Source: an uncultured Rhodocyclaceae bacterium (GTDB lineage Bacteria > Pseudomonadota > Gammaproteobacteria > Burkholderiales > Rhodocyclaceae). Taken from it: 23,228 nucleotides of DNA. Below, one piece after another: positions 6,524 to 13,807 of this stretch. A program made the translations under genes and the position numbers. Under the pieces are notes generated by a model. That model was given only the letters and a program-made list of their open reading frames with translations. It made no database searches and had not been told where the DNA came from. Location of the stretch: positions 1-23,228 of the forward strand of contig CAIYZZ010000356.1 in NCBI GenBank assembly GCA_903930805.1, read 5' to 3'. Position 1 is the first letter of the stretch. The number at the start of each line of letters is the position of its first letter.

Positions 6524-8494
6524 TCACTTGAAATCGTAACGTGCGCCGACAAAAAAGCCACGGCCGTCCGCCGGATAGTAGTAATGGTCGGCGGAAAAGC
6601 TCGCATAGCCGGCATAGGGTGCATAGTGCTTGTCGAGGGCATTCAGCAATTTCGCCGTCAATGTCCAGGGCTGCAAGTCCCAAGACGCCTGCAAATCAAG
6701 AGTGGCGTAGCCGTCCAGCCAGCCGTGGCTGTTGGCCAGATCGCCGGCATAGCGGCGTTTGCCGACGTAATTCACAACTGCCGAGTACCTGCCAGCGGCA
6801 GCAGCATTCCAGTCAACCGAAAATGTTGCCTTGTTGTGCGGCACCAGAGGGATGTCTTGGCCGTCATAAATGCCTGAACGGAATTGCGCATCGCTGTAGG
6901 TATAGCTCAGGCGGGTGGCCAGCTGTTGCGTGGCGCGCCATTCGATTTCCACTTCCAGCCCCTGACGGCGGGTTGGGTCGTAGTTGACGTTTGCGCCTGC
7001 CGCGTCGTCGTAGCCAATTTCATCTTCCATATCGAGGTGATAGATTGCCACCCGGCCACTAAAGGCACTAGCAACGAAGCTGCCGCCAAGCTCGCGGATG
7101 TTGCCATGCTGGGGTTTCAGGTCGCCGGAGAATACGGGAGCGTAGGTGATCGGGTCATAACCGAACAGTTCGTCCGTGTTGGCGAAGCGGAAGGTGGTGC
7201 CGATCTTGCCGTAGGCGCGCCAGCCCTGGCCCTGATAGTTGAGGCCAGCATCGTAGGCATTGCGCCTCCGCGTGGCCTCACCATCCATGGCCGGTGAGAA
7301 CCAGGCCGGGTAGGCGTCCTGATGGGCGCTTTGCTCCATGCGCTGGCTGCGCGCGCCGAGGGTCACGGCCCAGTCGGCAGTCAGTGCGGTGGTGTTTTGC
7401 AGGTAAAAAGCTTGGCTGGTCTGGTCTGCCGACTGGCCCGGGAAGGTCGAATAATTTGCGCTTACGTTGCCATCGTAGTAGTCGTAACCGAGCACGGTTT
7501 CGCTGGCGAGGCTGCCGAGGCCATGGCGGATACGCAGGCGCGGCGTGAAGGAAAGCGTTTCCCTCTCGCGTTGTGAGCGACTGCCGAAGGAGACGAAATT
7601 GGCAGCGTAGTTTTCGTGCTCGCTGCCGAGTTCAGCCTCGAAATTGATCGCGTCGGAAACGTTCAGCCTGACGCCCGGGCGCAGGCGGTAGCCGTCGCGC
7701 CATTGTTTGTCATCGGGCCGGGTAGAACTGCGCGGATCATTGCGATAGGCTTGGCGGAACAGGTAACCGGGCAGCCCCGACGAATCCTTGTAGATGGAAT
7801 AGTCGAGAAAGGTTTCGCCCCGGGCGAGATCGAGGCCAAAGCGGCCGCTGAGCGCCTGCTGGTCCTGCTGGCTGTTCTCGCGCCAGCCATCGGTCGCCGC
7901 CGCATGGACAAAGGCGTTGTAGGTCAATACACCGCTTTTGCCTGCCAGGTTGCCGTCCAGGCTGCGGTAGCCATGTTCGCCACCATTAACGCTGAGGGAG
8001 GCGCGCGCCCGTCCCGACTTGTCGGTGATGATGTTGATGACGCCGCCGCTGGCGCGGTCGCCATAAAGAACGGTTCCCGCACCACGGATGATCTCGATGC
8101 GCTGGACGCTTTCGAGAGGAATCGCCGACCAGTTGATGCTGCCCATGTCGATCGGGTTGAGCCGCTGGCCGTCGAGCAGGATCAGCGTATTGCTGCCCGC
8201 AGTTTCGCCGAAGCCGCGCAGGTCGACTGTGGCGTCGGTGCCGAGGCTGCCATACAGGGTGCGGACGTCAACGCCGGCACGGGACTTGAGGATGGTCGGC
8301 AGGTCGAAGGCCGGGCTACGGCGAATGTCTTCGCGCGTGATGATGCTGACGTTGGCTGGCACGCTCAAATCGACTTCACTGAAGCGTGTCGCGGTAACGA
8401 TGACGGTTGCTGCATCGTCAGGCGCAGCAAAAGCAGGTTGAAAGGCGAGGGTAAGTGCGACGGCGAGAGCCGTGCGCGAAAAGCGGATAGACAT
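6524..8494 (-). CDS. btuB: TonB-dependent vitamin B12 receptor
   Basis: Outer-membrane beta-barrel receptor that imports cobalamin with TonB energy. The 656-residue product has a signal peptide (1-23 or 24, ending AFA-AP), a TonB box TVIVTAT (30-36) very like that of E. coli BtuB, and a plug domain with VDLRGFG (90-96), LILLDGQRLN and ESVQRIEIIRGAGTVLYGD (128-146). The barrel that follows ends GARYDFK. The start at 8492-8494 is favoured over an upstream in-frame ATG because it gives a proper signal peptide and has GGGAG (8501-8505) six bases away. A cobalamin riboswitch in the leader fixes the substrate: receptors of this fold also carry siderophores, but the RNA and the downstream btuF indicate B12. 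The C-terminal residue is Lys rather than the usual aromatic, with Phe next to last. Confidence 0.96.
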   Translation of the reverse strand: MSIRFSRTALAVALTLAFQPAFAAPDDAATVIVTATRFSEVDLSVPANVSIITREDIRRSPAFDLPTILKSRAGVDVRTLYGSLGTDATVDLRGFGETAGSNTLILLDGQRLNPIDMGSINWSAIPLESVQRIEIIRGAGTVLYGDRASGGVINIITDKSGRARASLSVNGGEHGYRSLDGNLAGKSGVLTYNAFVHAAATDGWRENSQQDQQALSGRFGLDLARGETFLDYSIYKDSSGLPGYLFRQAYRNDPRSSTRPDDKQWRDGYRLRPGVRLNVSDAINFEAELGSEHENYAANFVSFGSRSQRERETLSFTPRLRIRHGLGSLASETVLGYDYYDGNVSANYSTFPGQSADQTSQAFYLQNTTALTADWAVTLGARSQRMEQSAHQDAYPAWFSPAMDGEATRRRNAYDAGLNYQGQGWRAYGKIGTTFRFANTDELFGYDPITYAPVFSGDLKPQHGNIRELGGSFVASAFSGRVAIYHLDMEDEIGYDDAAGANVNYDPTRRQGLEVEIEWRATQQLATRLSYTYSDAQFRSGIYDGQDIPLVPHNKATFSVDWNAAAAGRYSAVVNYVGKRRYAGDLANSHGWLDGYATLDLQASWDLQPWTLTAKLLNALDKHYAPYAGYASFSADHYYYPADGRGFFVGARYDFK

Positions 8495-8614
8495 AGGAAT
8501 CTCCCTGTGCGGCCAGCGTCCCCGCAGGCCGTTGCAACGGAACACGAACACGCTGAGGGGATGGGACGGCGGCGAACCACCGACGCACCGCACCCCGCAG
8601 CGCATTCACTGGTT

Positions 8615-8830
8615 CGTCCGTGGCCGGTCTCCGGGCTCGAAAGTGGCGAGTGAGGACTCGATCCTCGCTCTTCGCGTGGCTACCTCGCCTTCCCGGACCG
8701 AGGCCCAGTGGCTGATGAGGCAGCCGCACTCTCTTACCGTTGCGGGGGCAGCACAGGCATTGCTTGCTGGAAGCTCACCTGTTTCCCGTTTCACCCAGAT
8801 GCCGGATCGGCATCGCGGGCACCGCGAACG
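8615..8830 (-). ncRNA. Cobalamin (adenosylcobalamin-type) riboswitch
   Basis: Leader of btuB. Read on the minus strand it carries, in order, the conserved elements of the cobalamin riboswitch: GGTGCCCGC, GGGAAACAGGTGA, GCTGCCCCCGCAACGGTAA and the B12 box AGCCCGGAGACCGGCC (8622-8637). Order and spacing fit the family. Binding of B12 should lower btuB-btuF expression. About 120 nt separate the B12 box from the ATG. In it CAGCGT (8550-8555) can pair with ACGCTG (8514-8519), and just outside that stem CCCU can pair with the AGGG of the ribosome site (8503-8506). This suggests translational control, which is inference. No U-rich terminator is visible. The rest of the 474-bp gap up to the next gene holds the promoter and a partial repeat. 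Confidence 0.95.
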
Positions 8831-8840
8831 AATGGCGCGG

Positions 8841-8846
8841 ATTATA
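8841..8846 (-). promoter_or_regulatory. -10 box of the btuB riboswitch transcript
   Basis: TATAAT on the minus strand, a perfect -10 hexamer, would start transcription near 8834, about 11 bases before the first conserved riboswitch block. The -35 region is poor at every spacing of 16-18 bp, so the hexamer and its position carry the call. Confidence 0.6.
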
Positions 8847-8968
8847 GGACCACTGCTCATTAGCCGTATTACCAGCGCCGACTTTTTACCCTCACTCTTG
8901 CGGCAGTACCTTCACAGACACCCCGAACTGCTTGACCAATAACCGCTTTTGCAACAAACTCTGCGGCC

Positions 8969-9163
8969 ATGAGCGACGAATTCGGCGGTCTTGAAAGCAA
9001 AGTGACACAGGTCATCAGCCTGTGTGACGCGTTGCGTACCGAAAATCACCGGCTGCGTGATCGCGTTGGTGAGCTCGAAGATGAAAAGCTGACGCTCACC
9101 GAGCGCATGAGCACGGCGCGTCTGCAGCTTGAGAGCCTCATGGATAGGTTGCCACCCGAATGA
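8969..9163 (+). CDS. Small ZapB-like coiled-coil protein (TIGR02449-type)
   Basis: A 64-residue, highly charged, almost entirely helical protein with heptad-like hydrophobic spacing (LESKVTQVISLCDALRTENHRL, then ELEDEKLTLTERM), consistent with a dimeric coiled coil. Small proteins of this type sit directly before zapA in many beta- and gammaproteobacteria and resemble ZapB, which links ZapA-bound FtsZ rings to the division machinery. The stop codon overlaps the zapA start as ATGA (9160-9163), so translation is probably coupled. The family assignment rests on size, composition and position; a division role is inferred from the neighbour. Confidence 0.8.
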   Translation: MSDEFGGLESKVTQVISLCDALRTENHRLRDRVGELEDEKLTLTERMSTARLQLESLMDRLPPE

Positions 9164-9486
9164 CCATGACGCTGGACATCAAGATCCAGGGCCGCGAATA
9201 CCGCGTGGCTTGCGCGCCGGCAGAGATGGATTCCCTGCAGGCGGCGGCCGAGTTGCTCAATGCCCGCATGGGCGAGATCGCCAAGGCCACCAAGAGTACC
9301 GGCGAACGTCTGGCGGTGATGACCGCACTTAATCTTGCCCACGAGTTGAATGCGGCGCACCAGCCGCCAACCGATGCACCGGCGTCGGCGGAAAAAGCCA
9401 TTGACACGGAAGCCGCGCGGCGTAAGATCAGAGCCATCGAAGCGCGGCTGGATGAGGCGCTCGCTTCCCAAGACAAGCTGTTCTGA
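9160..9486 (+). CDS. zapA: Cell division protein ZapA
   Basis: ZapA binds FtsZ and bundles its filaments at the division site. The 108-residue product has the family's opening LDIKIQGREYRVACAPAEMDSLQAAAELLNARM (residues 5-37), a globular head, and a C-terminal coiled coil (RRKIRAIEARLDEAL). Its length matches ZapA proteins, which are about 100-110 residues. The ATG overlaps the stop of the ZapB-like gene; a second ATG two codons on (9166) is an alternative start. The 3' end lies about 20 bases before the 6S RNA, the arrangement seen around ssrS in many proteobacteria. Confidence 0.93.
   Translation: MTMTLDIKIQGREYRVACAPAEMDSLQAAAELLNARMGEIAKATKSTGERLAVMTALNLAHELNAAHQPPTDAPASAEKAIDTEAARRKIRAIEARLDEALASQDKLF
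9401..9428 (+). promoter_or_regulatory. Possible distal promoter of 6S RNA, inside zapA
   Basis: TTGACA (9401-9406), a 16-bp spacer and TAAGAT (9423-9428) resemble a sigma-70 promoter within zapA. A start near 9435 would give a 6S precursor with about 70 extra bases at the 5' end. Long and short 6S transcripts from two promoters are known in E. coli. A weaker TATCAA at 9497-9502 could drive the short form. Confidence 0.4.
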
Positions 9487-9506
9487 TTCTCACCGGTATC
9501 AAGAAT

Positions 9507-9684
9507 TTCCCTGCAGTGTCCGCCAAGGCCCTACATTCCTTGAACCAATGTGCATGTGCATCGGTTGCTGCCCGAAGACGCCGCTGTTGTGAGCACTCCT
9601 CGTTGAGTGCACCTGAAGCGGCAGGAACGCGACCTCTCTGAACCCAGGTTCAGGATGCCGGCCAAACGGCACAGGCGGGGGAGC
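9507..9684 (+). ncRNA. ssrS: 6S RNA
   Basis: 6S RNA is a mimic of an open promoter that binds the sigma-70 holoenzyme and lowers transcription in stationary phase. The region between zapA and the terminator has the expected size (about 178 nt), a 5' segment TTTCCCTGCAGTGTCCGCC that can pair with the 3' segment GGCACAGGCGGGGGA, and an internal region with TTCCTTGAACCAATG and CTCTGAACCCAGGTTCAGG that fits betaproteobacterial 6S RNAs. The position after zapA is the conserved locus for ssrS. The ends are estimated from the closing stem (9508 with 9682). E. coli has ygfA immediately downstream; here an EAL-HDOD gene follows instead. Confidence 0.88.
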
Positions 9685-9690
9685 CCTTTC

Positions 9691-9726
9691 AAGCGCGGCC
9701 ATATATTCTGTGGCCGCGCTTTTTTC
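9691..9726 (+). terminator. Rho-independent terminator of 6S RNA
   Basis: AGCGCGGCCA and TGGCCGCGCT form a perfect 10-bp stem around the 9-base loop TATATTCTG, followed by a run of T. It lies seven bases after the predicted 3' end of 6S RNA and before the EAL-HDOD gene. Confidence 0.93.
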
Positions 9727-9747
9727 TGCTTGCGCTAATATCGCGAC

Positions 9748-11016
9748 ATGACAGTCCCCGCGCCATCCGTTTCCCTTGATCGCCTGTTTCTGGGCCGCCA
9801 GCCGATTCTCAATGACACTCAGGCTCTGATCGGTTATGCGTTGCTGTTCCGCGACTCGACTGAAAATCATGCGCCGACTGCCGTACCGGGCGTGGCGACT
9901 GCCGACGTCGTCTGCAAGGCATTTGCCGAGTTGGGATTGGCCGGTGCGCTGGGCGGCCATAAAGCCTTCATCATCGCCGATGCCGAGTTTCTGCAAGCTG
10001 AAGTGGTCGAGTTGCTGCCACCCGACAGCGTGGTGTTCGAGATCGACGCGGCACTGGCAAACGACCCCGCCGTACTCTCCCGCGCCGAACTACTGAGCAA
10101 AAATGGTTATGCCTTATGCGTGAGCAATCTGGTCGAGCTGACCGAGGCAGTCCTGCCACTGCTCAAGCAGGCCATGTTCGTGAAACTGAATATCTCAGCC
10201 TTATCGGACGAAATCTTGCGTCCGCTGCTTGCTCTGCCTGCCGACTTTTGCCCGCTGGCGATTGCCAGTCACGTCGAGACCCGGGCTGATCATGATCGCG
10301 CCCTGGCCCTCGGGTTCCAGTTTTTTCAGGGTTATTACTTTGCCGAGCCGACCTTGGTGGAAGGCAAGAAACTCGATCCTGCGGCGCAAGGACTGGCCCG
10401 CATCATCAACCTGCTGAATCACGAAGCCGAACTAAGCGAAATCGAACAAGCCTTCAAAAGCGAGGCGGCCTTGACGTTGAAGTTGTTGCGACTTACCAAT
10501 TCTGCGGGTGTTGGCCTGCGCGTACGCATCGCCTCGGTGCGCCAGGCCGTCAATCTCATCGGCCGGCGCCATATCCAGCGCTGGCTGCAACTCCTGCTCT
10601 TCAGCCACAATGGGGGTGCTGGCGACATCGAGTGCAATCCGCTTATGCAGTTGTCGGCCCTCAAGGGAGCCTTCATGGAACGCCTTGCCCAGCGTTGTTA
10701 CCCGAACCAGACAACCCTGCCGGAAATAGCCTTCCTTGCCGGTCTCATGTCATTGATGCCATCAGCATTCGGCATGCCAATGGCCGATATTCTCGAACAG
10801 ATCAGCGTGGTTCCAGAGTTGCGCTTCGCCCTCCTCGCGCGCGAGGGTGACCTTGGGCAATTGCTCGAACTGACGGACCGTTATGACAACGATGACCCGG
10901 TCGGCGCGGACGCTGTCCTCCAGCAACTGGGCTATCGGATCACCCACGAAACGCTGAACCAATGTCTGGTCGATTCGATCGCCTGGGTGCAAAGCCTGGC
11001 AGTCGAGGCGGCATGA
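9748..11016 (+). CDS. EAL-HDOD (YuxH-type) signalling protein with degenerate EAL domain
   Basis: Predicted cytoplasmic regulatory protein of 422 residues. Residues about 12-200 look like an EAL domain (LFLGRQPILND at 14-24, GFQFFQGYYFAEP later), but the signature is broken: where active or YuxH-like proteins have a Glu (YELLFR), this one reads YALLFR (30-35). Cyclic di-GMP hydrolysis is therefore unlikely. Residues about 205-400 form an HDOD domain (LARIINLL, LTLKLLRLTNSAGVG, IASVRQAVNLIGRRHIQRWLQLLLFS), a fold related to HD phosphohydrolases without the catalytic pair and usually regulatory. The TAATAT at 9736-9741 would place the start site at the ATG, and no ribosome site is visible, so a leaderless or readthrough transcript is possible. 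The partner is unknown. Confidence 0.9.
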   Translation: MTVPAPSVSLDRLFLGRQPILNDTQALIGYALLFRDSTENHAPTAVPGVATADVVCKAFAELGLAGALGGHKAFIIADAEFLQAEVVELLPPDSVVFEIDAALANDPAVLSRAELLSKNGYALCVSNLVELTEAVLPLLKQAMFVKLNISALSDEILRPLLALPADFCPLAIASHVETRADHDRALALGFQFFQGYYFAEPTLVEGKKLDPAAQGLARIINLLNHEAELSEIEQAFKSEAALTLKLLRLTNSAGVGLRVRIASVRQAVNLIGRRHIQRWLQLLLFSHNGGAGDIECNPLMQLSALKGAFMERLAQRCYPNQTTLPEIAFLAGLMSLMPSAFGMPMADILEQISVVPELRFALLAREGDLGQLLELTDRYDNDDPVGADAVLQQLGYRITHETLNQCLVDSIAWVQSLAVEAA

Positions 11017-11031
11017 CATGCAAGTAAAAAC

Positions 11032-11493
11032 GTGCGCTGTTGGCTGATGAAAAGTGAGCCATCGGTCGTCGGCATCGACGACGTGCTGGCGATGCCGGGC
11101 AAGACCGTCGATTGGTGGGGCGTGCGCAACTATCAGGCGCGCAACTTCATGCGCGACCAGATGAAAGTCGGGGACCAGGTGTTCTTCTACCATTCGAACT
11201 GCAAACTACCGGGAATTGCCGGGTTGGCCGAAGTGGCGAAGCTGGCCTACCCGGATCGCACCCAGTTTGACCCGGAAAGTCCTTATTTCGACTCTAAAGC
11301 TACACCCGAAACCCCGCGCTGGATGAATGTCGATGTACGGGCATTACGTAAAACACGCCTGATCGGCCTCGATGAGCTACGCGCCCACCCCGAACTCGCC
11401 CACATGCGCGTCCTGCAACGTGGCAACCGCTTGTCGATCACGCCGGTCGATCCGGCGGAATGGGATTTCATCGTCAGGCGGCTGCTGAAATGA
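11032..11493 (+). CDS. EVE domain-containing protein
   Basis: A single-domain EVE protein of 153 residues. EVE domains are PUA-like folds related to YTH, and some bind modified bases in DNA or RNA; this protein's ligand is unknown. Conserved family blocks are CWLMKSEP (3-10), DWWGVRNYQARNFMRD (27-42), GDQVFFYHSNC (47-57), GIAGLAEV and DVRALRKTRLIGLDELR. I chose the GTG start at 11032 because the homologous N-terminus (MRYWLMKSEP-like) begins there. The first ATG in frame is at 11047 and would remove the CWL segment. There is no good ribosome site. The gene follows the EAL-HDOD gene by 15 bases and overlaps the TauE gene by ATGA, so the three genes are probably cotranscribed. Confidence 0.93.
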   Translation: MRCWLMKSEPSVVGIDDVLAMPGKTVDWWGVRNYQARNFMRDQMKVGDQVFFYHSNCKLPGIAGLAEVAKLAYPDRTQFDPESPYFDSKATPETPRWMNVDVRALRKTRLIGLDELRAHPELAHMRVLQRGNRLSITPVDPAEWDFIVRRLLK

Positions 11494-12293
11494 CGATCTG
11501 GCTGTTGGCCTATCTGGGTTTGGGCATTTTTGGCGGCTTTGTCGCCGGGCTGTTTGGCGTTGGTGGCGGCCTGACCATCGTGCCGCTGCTGTTCATGGTA
11601 TTCACGGCGCAGCATTTCCCGCTCGAACACACCATGCACTTGGCGCTGGGCACCTCGATGGCGACGATCGTGTTTACCTCGATTTCCAGCATGCGCGCGC
11701 ACCACAGTCACGGCGCCGTGCGCTGGGATATTGTGAAAGTGTTCGCCCCGGGACTGATCATTGGCACTTTCGGCGGTTCCTTTATCGCTACCTGGGTGCC
11801 GACGCGGCCACTGGCAATGGTGTTCACCGCCATCGTCTATTACGCCTCGATCCAGATGATGCTTGATTTCAAGCCCAAGCCGCACCGTGCAATTCCGGGC
11901 AGCTTCGGCATGCTCGCTGCGGGTAGCATCATCGGCGTAGTGTCGAGTCTGGTCGCCGCCGGCGGTGGTTTCCTCTCGATTCCCTTCATGGTGTTCTGCA
12001 ATGTGGCGATCCACCAGGCGGTCGGCACCTCGGCGGCGCTCGGTTTCCCAATTGCCGTCGCTGGCACCGTCGGCTACATCATCAGTGGCATGAAGGCCAC
12101 AGGCTTGCCTGCGTTTTCATTCGGCTATATTTATCTGCCGGCCTTCATCGGCGTGGTGGCGATGAGCATGCTGATTGCGCCGCTGGGCGCGAAGACCGCG
12201 CACAAATTGCCGGTGAAGAAGCTGAAGCGCGCCTTCGGCGGCTTCCTCGCGTTACTCGCGACCAAGATGCTGCACGGCCTGTTATTTTCCTGA
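11490..12293 (+). CDS. TauE/SafE family (DUF81) membrane permease
   Basis: A polytopic inner-membrane protein (267 aa) of the TauE/SafE family, whose characterised members are linked to export or import of sulfite, sulfoacetate and other small organosulfur or organic anions. The substrate here is unknown. The sequence has about eight hydrophobic segments and the two family repeats: GGFVAGLFGVGGGLTIVPLL near residues 12-31 and VSSLVAAGGGFLSIPFM in the second half, each followed by an A-LGTS or GTSAALG motif (LALGTSMATIV, AVGTSAALGFP). The ATG at 11490 overlaps the stop of the EVE gene. The 3' end overlaps the convergent matB gene by 12 bases (12282-12293), with no terminator between them. Confidence 0.92.
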   Translation: MTIWLLAYLGLGIFGGFVAGLFGVGGGLTIVPLLFMVFTAQHFPLEHTMHLALGTSMATIVFTSISSMRAHHSHGAVRWDIVKVFAPGLIIGTFGGSFIATWVPTRPLAMVFTAIVYYASIQMMLDFKPKPHRAIPGSFGMLAAGSIIGVVSSLVAAGGGFLSIPFMVFCNVAIHQAVGTSAALGFPIAVAGTVGYIISGMKATGLPAFSFGYIYLPAFIGVVAMSMLIAPLGAKTAHKLPVKKLKRAFGGFLALLATKMLHGLLFS

Positions 12294-13802
12294 GTATTCG
12301 TCGCGCAGCAGGTTTTTCTGCACCTTGCCCATGGCGTTGCGCGGCAGGTTGTCGACGATGAAGACGTGCTTGGGCACCTTGAAGTTGGCCAGTTCGGCTT
12401 TGACTGCGGCGATGATGCCGGATTCGGTTAATGCCGCGCCGGCCGCGTTCCGCTGCCGTACCACGACGGCAGTGACGGCCTCGCCGAAATCCGCATGCGG
12501 CAGGCCGATGACCGCCGATTCGGCCACGCCGGGCAGGGCATCAATCATCTCCTCGATCTCCTTCGGATAGACGTTGAGGCCACCGGTGATGATCAGGTCC
12601 TTCGAGCGGCCGCTGATGACGACGTAGCCGTCGGCATCCCATGCGCCCATGTCACCGGTCTTGAAAAAACCGTCGGCGGTAAATTCTTCTGCGGTTTTTT
12701 CCGGCATCTGCCAGTAGCCAACGAAGACATTGGCACCACACACCTGAATGCCGCCGATTTCGCCTGGCGGAACTGCCGTCCCGCCAGCGCCGACTATTCG
12801 CACCGCCGTGCCGGGAAGCGGGAAGCCGACCGTGCCACCGCGTCGCTCCCCGGCGTAAGGGTTGGAGGCGAACATGCCGCCCTCGGTCATGCCGTAGCGT
12901 TCGAGAATCGTATGACCGGTGCGGGAGCGAAACTCGTCAAAGGTTTCCTTGAGCAGCGGCGCCGAACCCGAGATGAAGAGACGGACGTTCCGGCAGGTTT
13001 CCTTGCCGAAGCCCGACTCGAGCAGCAGGCGCACATAGTAGGTCGGTACGCCCATCATCACCGTGGCCCGCGGCAGTAACTGCATGGCGCACTTGGCTTC
13101 GAACCTCGGTTCCCAGAGCATGGCCGATCCATTCAACAACGTGGTGTTGCAGGCCACGAACAGTCCATGGACGTGAAAGATCGGCAGCATGTGCAGCAGC
13201 ACGTCACCTGGCTGGAAATGCCAGTAGGCGTGCAAGGTCTTCGCATTGGCCGCGAGGTTGCCGTGGGTCAGCATTGCGCCCTTGGAGCGGCCGGTGGTGC
13301 CCGAGGTGTAGAGAATCGCGGCGAGATCATTGTCCTGACGCGTGACGGTTCTGAAGGTGTCGGCATGGGATGCTGCTGCGTCGATCAATGAGCCGTGACC
13401 GGCATCGTTGAGCTCAAGGACGTGCGGCACGCCGGACTTGCTCGCGACCTCGTCAGCGAGCGCTCGCATCTGTGGGCGGCAGACGAAGAGGCCGGGTTTG
13501 GCATCCCCAAGAAAATACTCAAGCTCGTGACGCTGGTAGGCCGGATTGAGCGGCAGGAAGACCATGCCGGCACGCAGGGTGGCGAGATAGAGGACCAGCG
13601 CTTCGGCACTCTTCTCCACCTGAACGGCGACGCGATCGCCGGGCTTCAATCCCAATGCAACGATCAGGTTGGCGATGCGGCCAGAGGCGCGCTCGACGTC
13701 AGCGTAAGTCCAGATGCGGTCGTCAGTCAGGATCAGGCAGGGCGCGGCCGGTGCAGGCGGAAAATGCTTGGACAGGACGGTGTAGAGATTCTCGTTGGGC
13801 AT
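12282..13802 (-). CDS. matB: Malonyl-CoA synthetase (malonate-CoA ligase)
   Basis: MatB activates malonate with ATP and CoA to malonyl-CoA through an acyl-adenylate. The 506-residue product is a class I acyl-adenylating enzyme with LYTSGTTGRSKGAMLTHGNL (164-183), LPIFHVHGLF (206-215), YGMTEGG (303-309), TGDMG (382-386), SGRSKDLIITGGLNVYPKEI (397-416) and PRNAMGKVQKN (487-497) with the catalytic Lys493. Length and these blocks fit MatB better than general acyl-CoA synthetases. Downstream position in an operon with malonyl-CoA decarboxylase and a TRAP transporter confirms it. The ATG at 13800-13802 is five bases after dctM. An open frame extends upstream through dctM but is only a shadow. Residues 337-344 (VGAGGTAV) are encoded by repeat copy 3 in a normally variable loop. 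Confidence 0.95.
   Translation of the reverse strand: MPNENLYTVLSKHFPPAPAAPCLILTDDRIWTYADVERASGRIANLIVALGLKPGDRVAVQVEKSAEALVLYLATLRAGMVFLPLNPAYQRHELEYFLGDAKPGLFVCRPQMRALADEVASKSGVPHVLELNDAGHGSLIDAAASHADTFRTVTRQDNDLAAILYTSGTTGRSKGAMLTHGNLAANAKTLHAYWHFQPGDVLLHMLPIFHVHGLFVACNTTLLNGSAMLWEPRFEAKCAMQLLPRATVMMGVPTYYVRLLLESGFGKETCRNVRLFISGSAPLLKETFDEFRSRTGHTILERYGMTEGGMFASNPYAGERRGGTVGFPLPGTAVRIVGAGGTAVPPGEIGGIQVCGANVFVGYWQMPEKTAEEFTADGFFKTGDMGAWDADGYVVISGRSKDLIITGGLNVYPKEIEEMIDALPGVAESAVIGLPHADFGEAVTAVVVRQRNAAGAALTESGIIAAVKAELANFKVPKHVFIVDNLPRNAMGKVQKNLLRDEYSGK
12774..12797 (-). repeat. Dispersed repeat, copy 3 (inside matB)
   Basis: The plus strand reads TGCC, then GTCCCGCCAGCGCCGACT, then AT. It is identical to copy 1 over 21 of 22 core bases and diverges after the ACT. 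It lies in frame in matB and encodes part of a surface loop (about residues 337-344). Confidence 0.55.
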
Positions 13803-13807
13803 TGCGA

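Noticed and set aside
7616-8653. Open frame of 345 codons on the plus strand
   Set aside because: Antisense to btuB and running into the riboswitch; no family resemblance and no ribosome site.
8872-8887. Fourth copy of the dispersed repeat
   Set aside because: Only 16 bases match; too short to list as a full copy, so it is mentioned only within the repeat finding.
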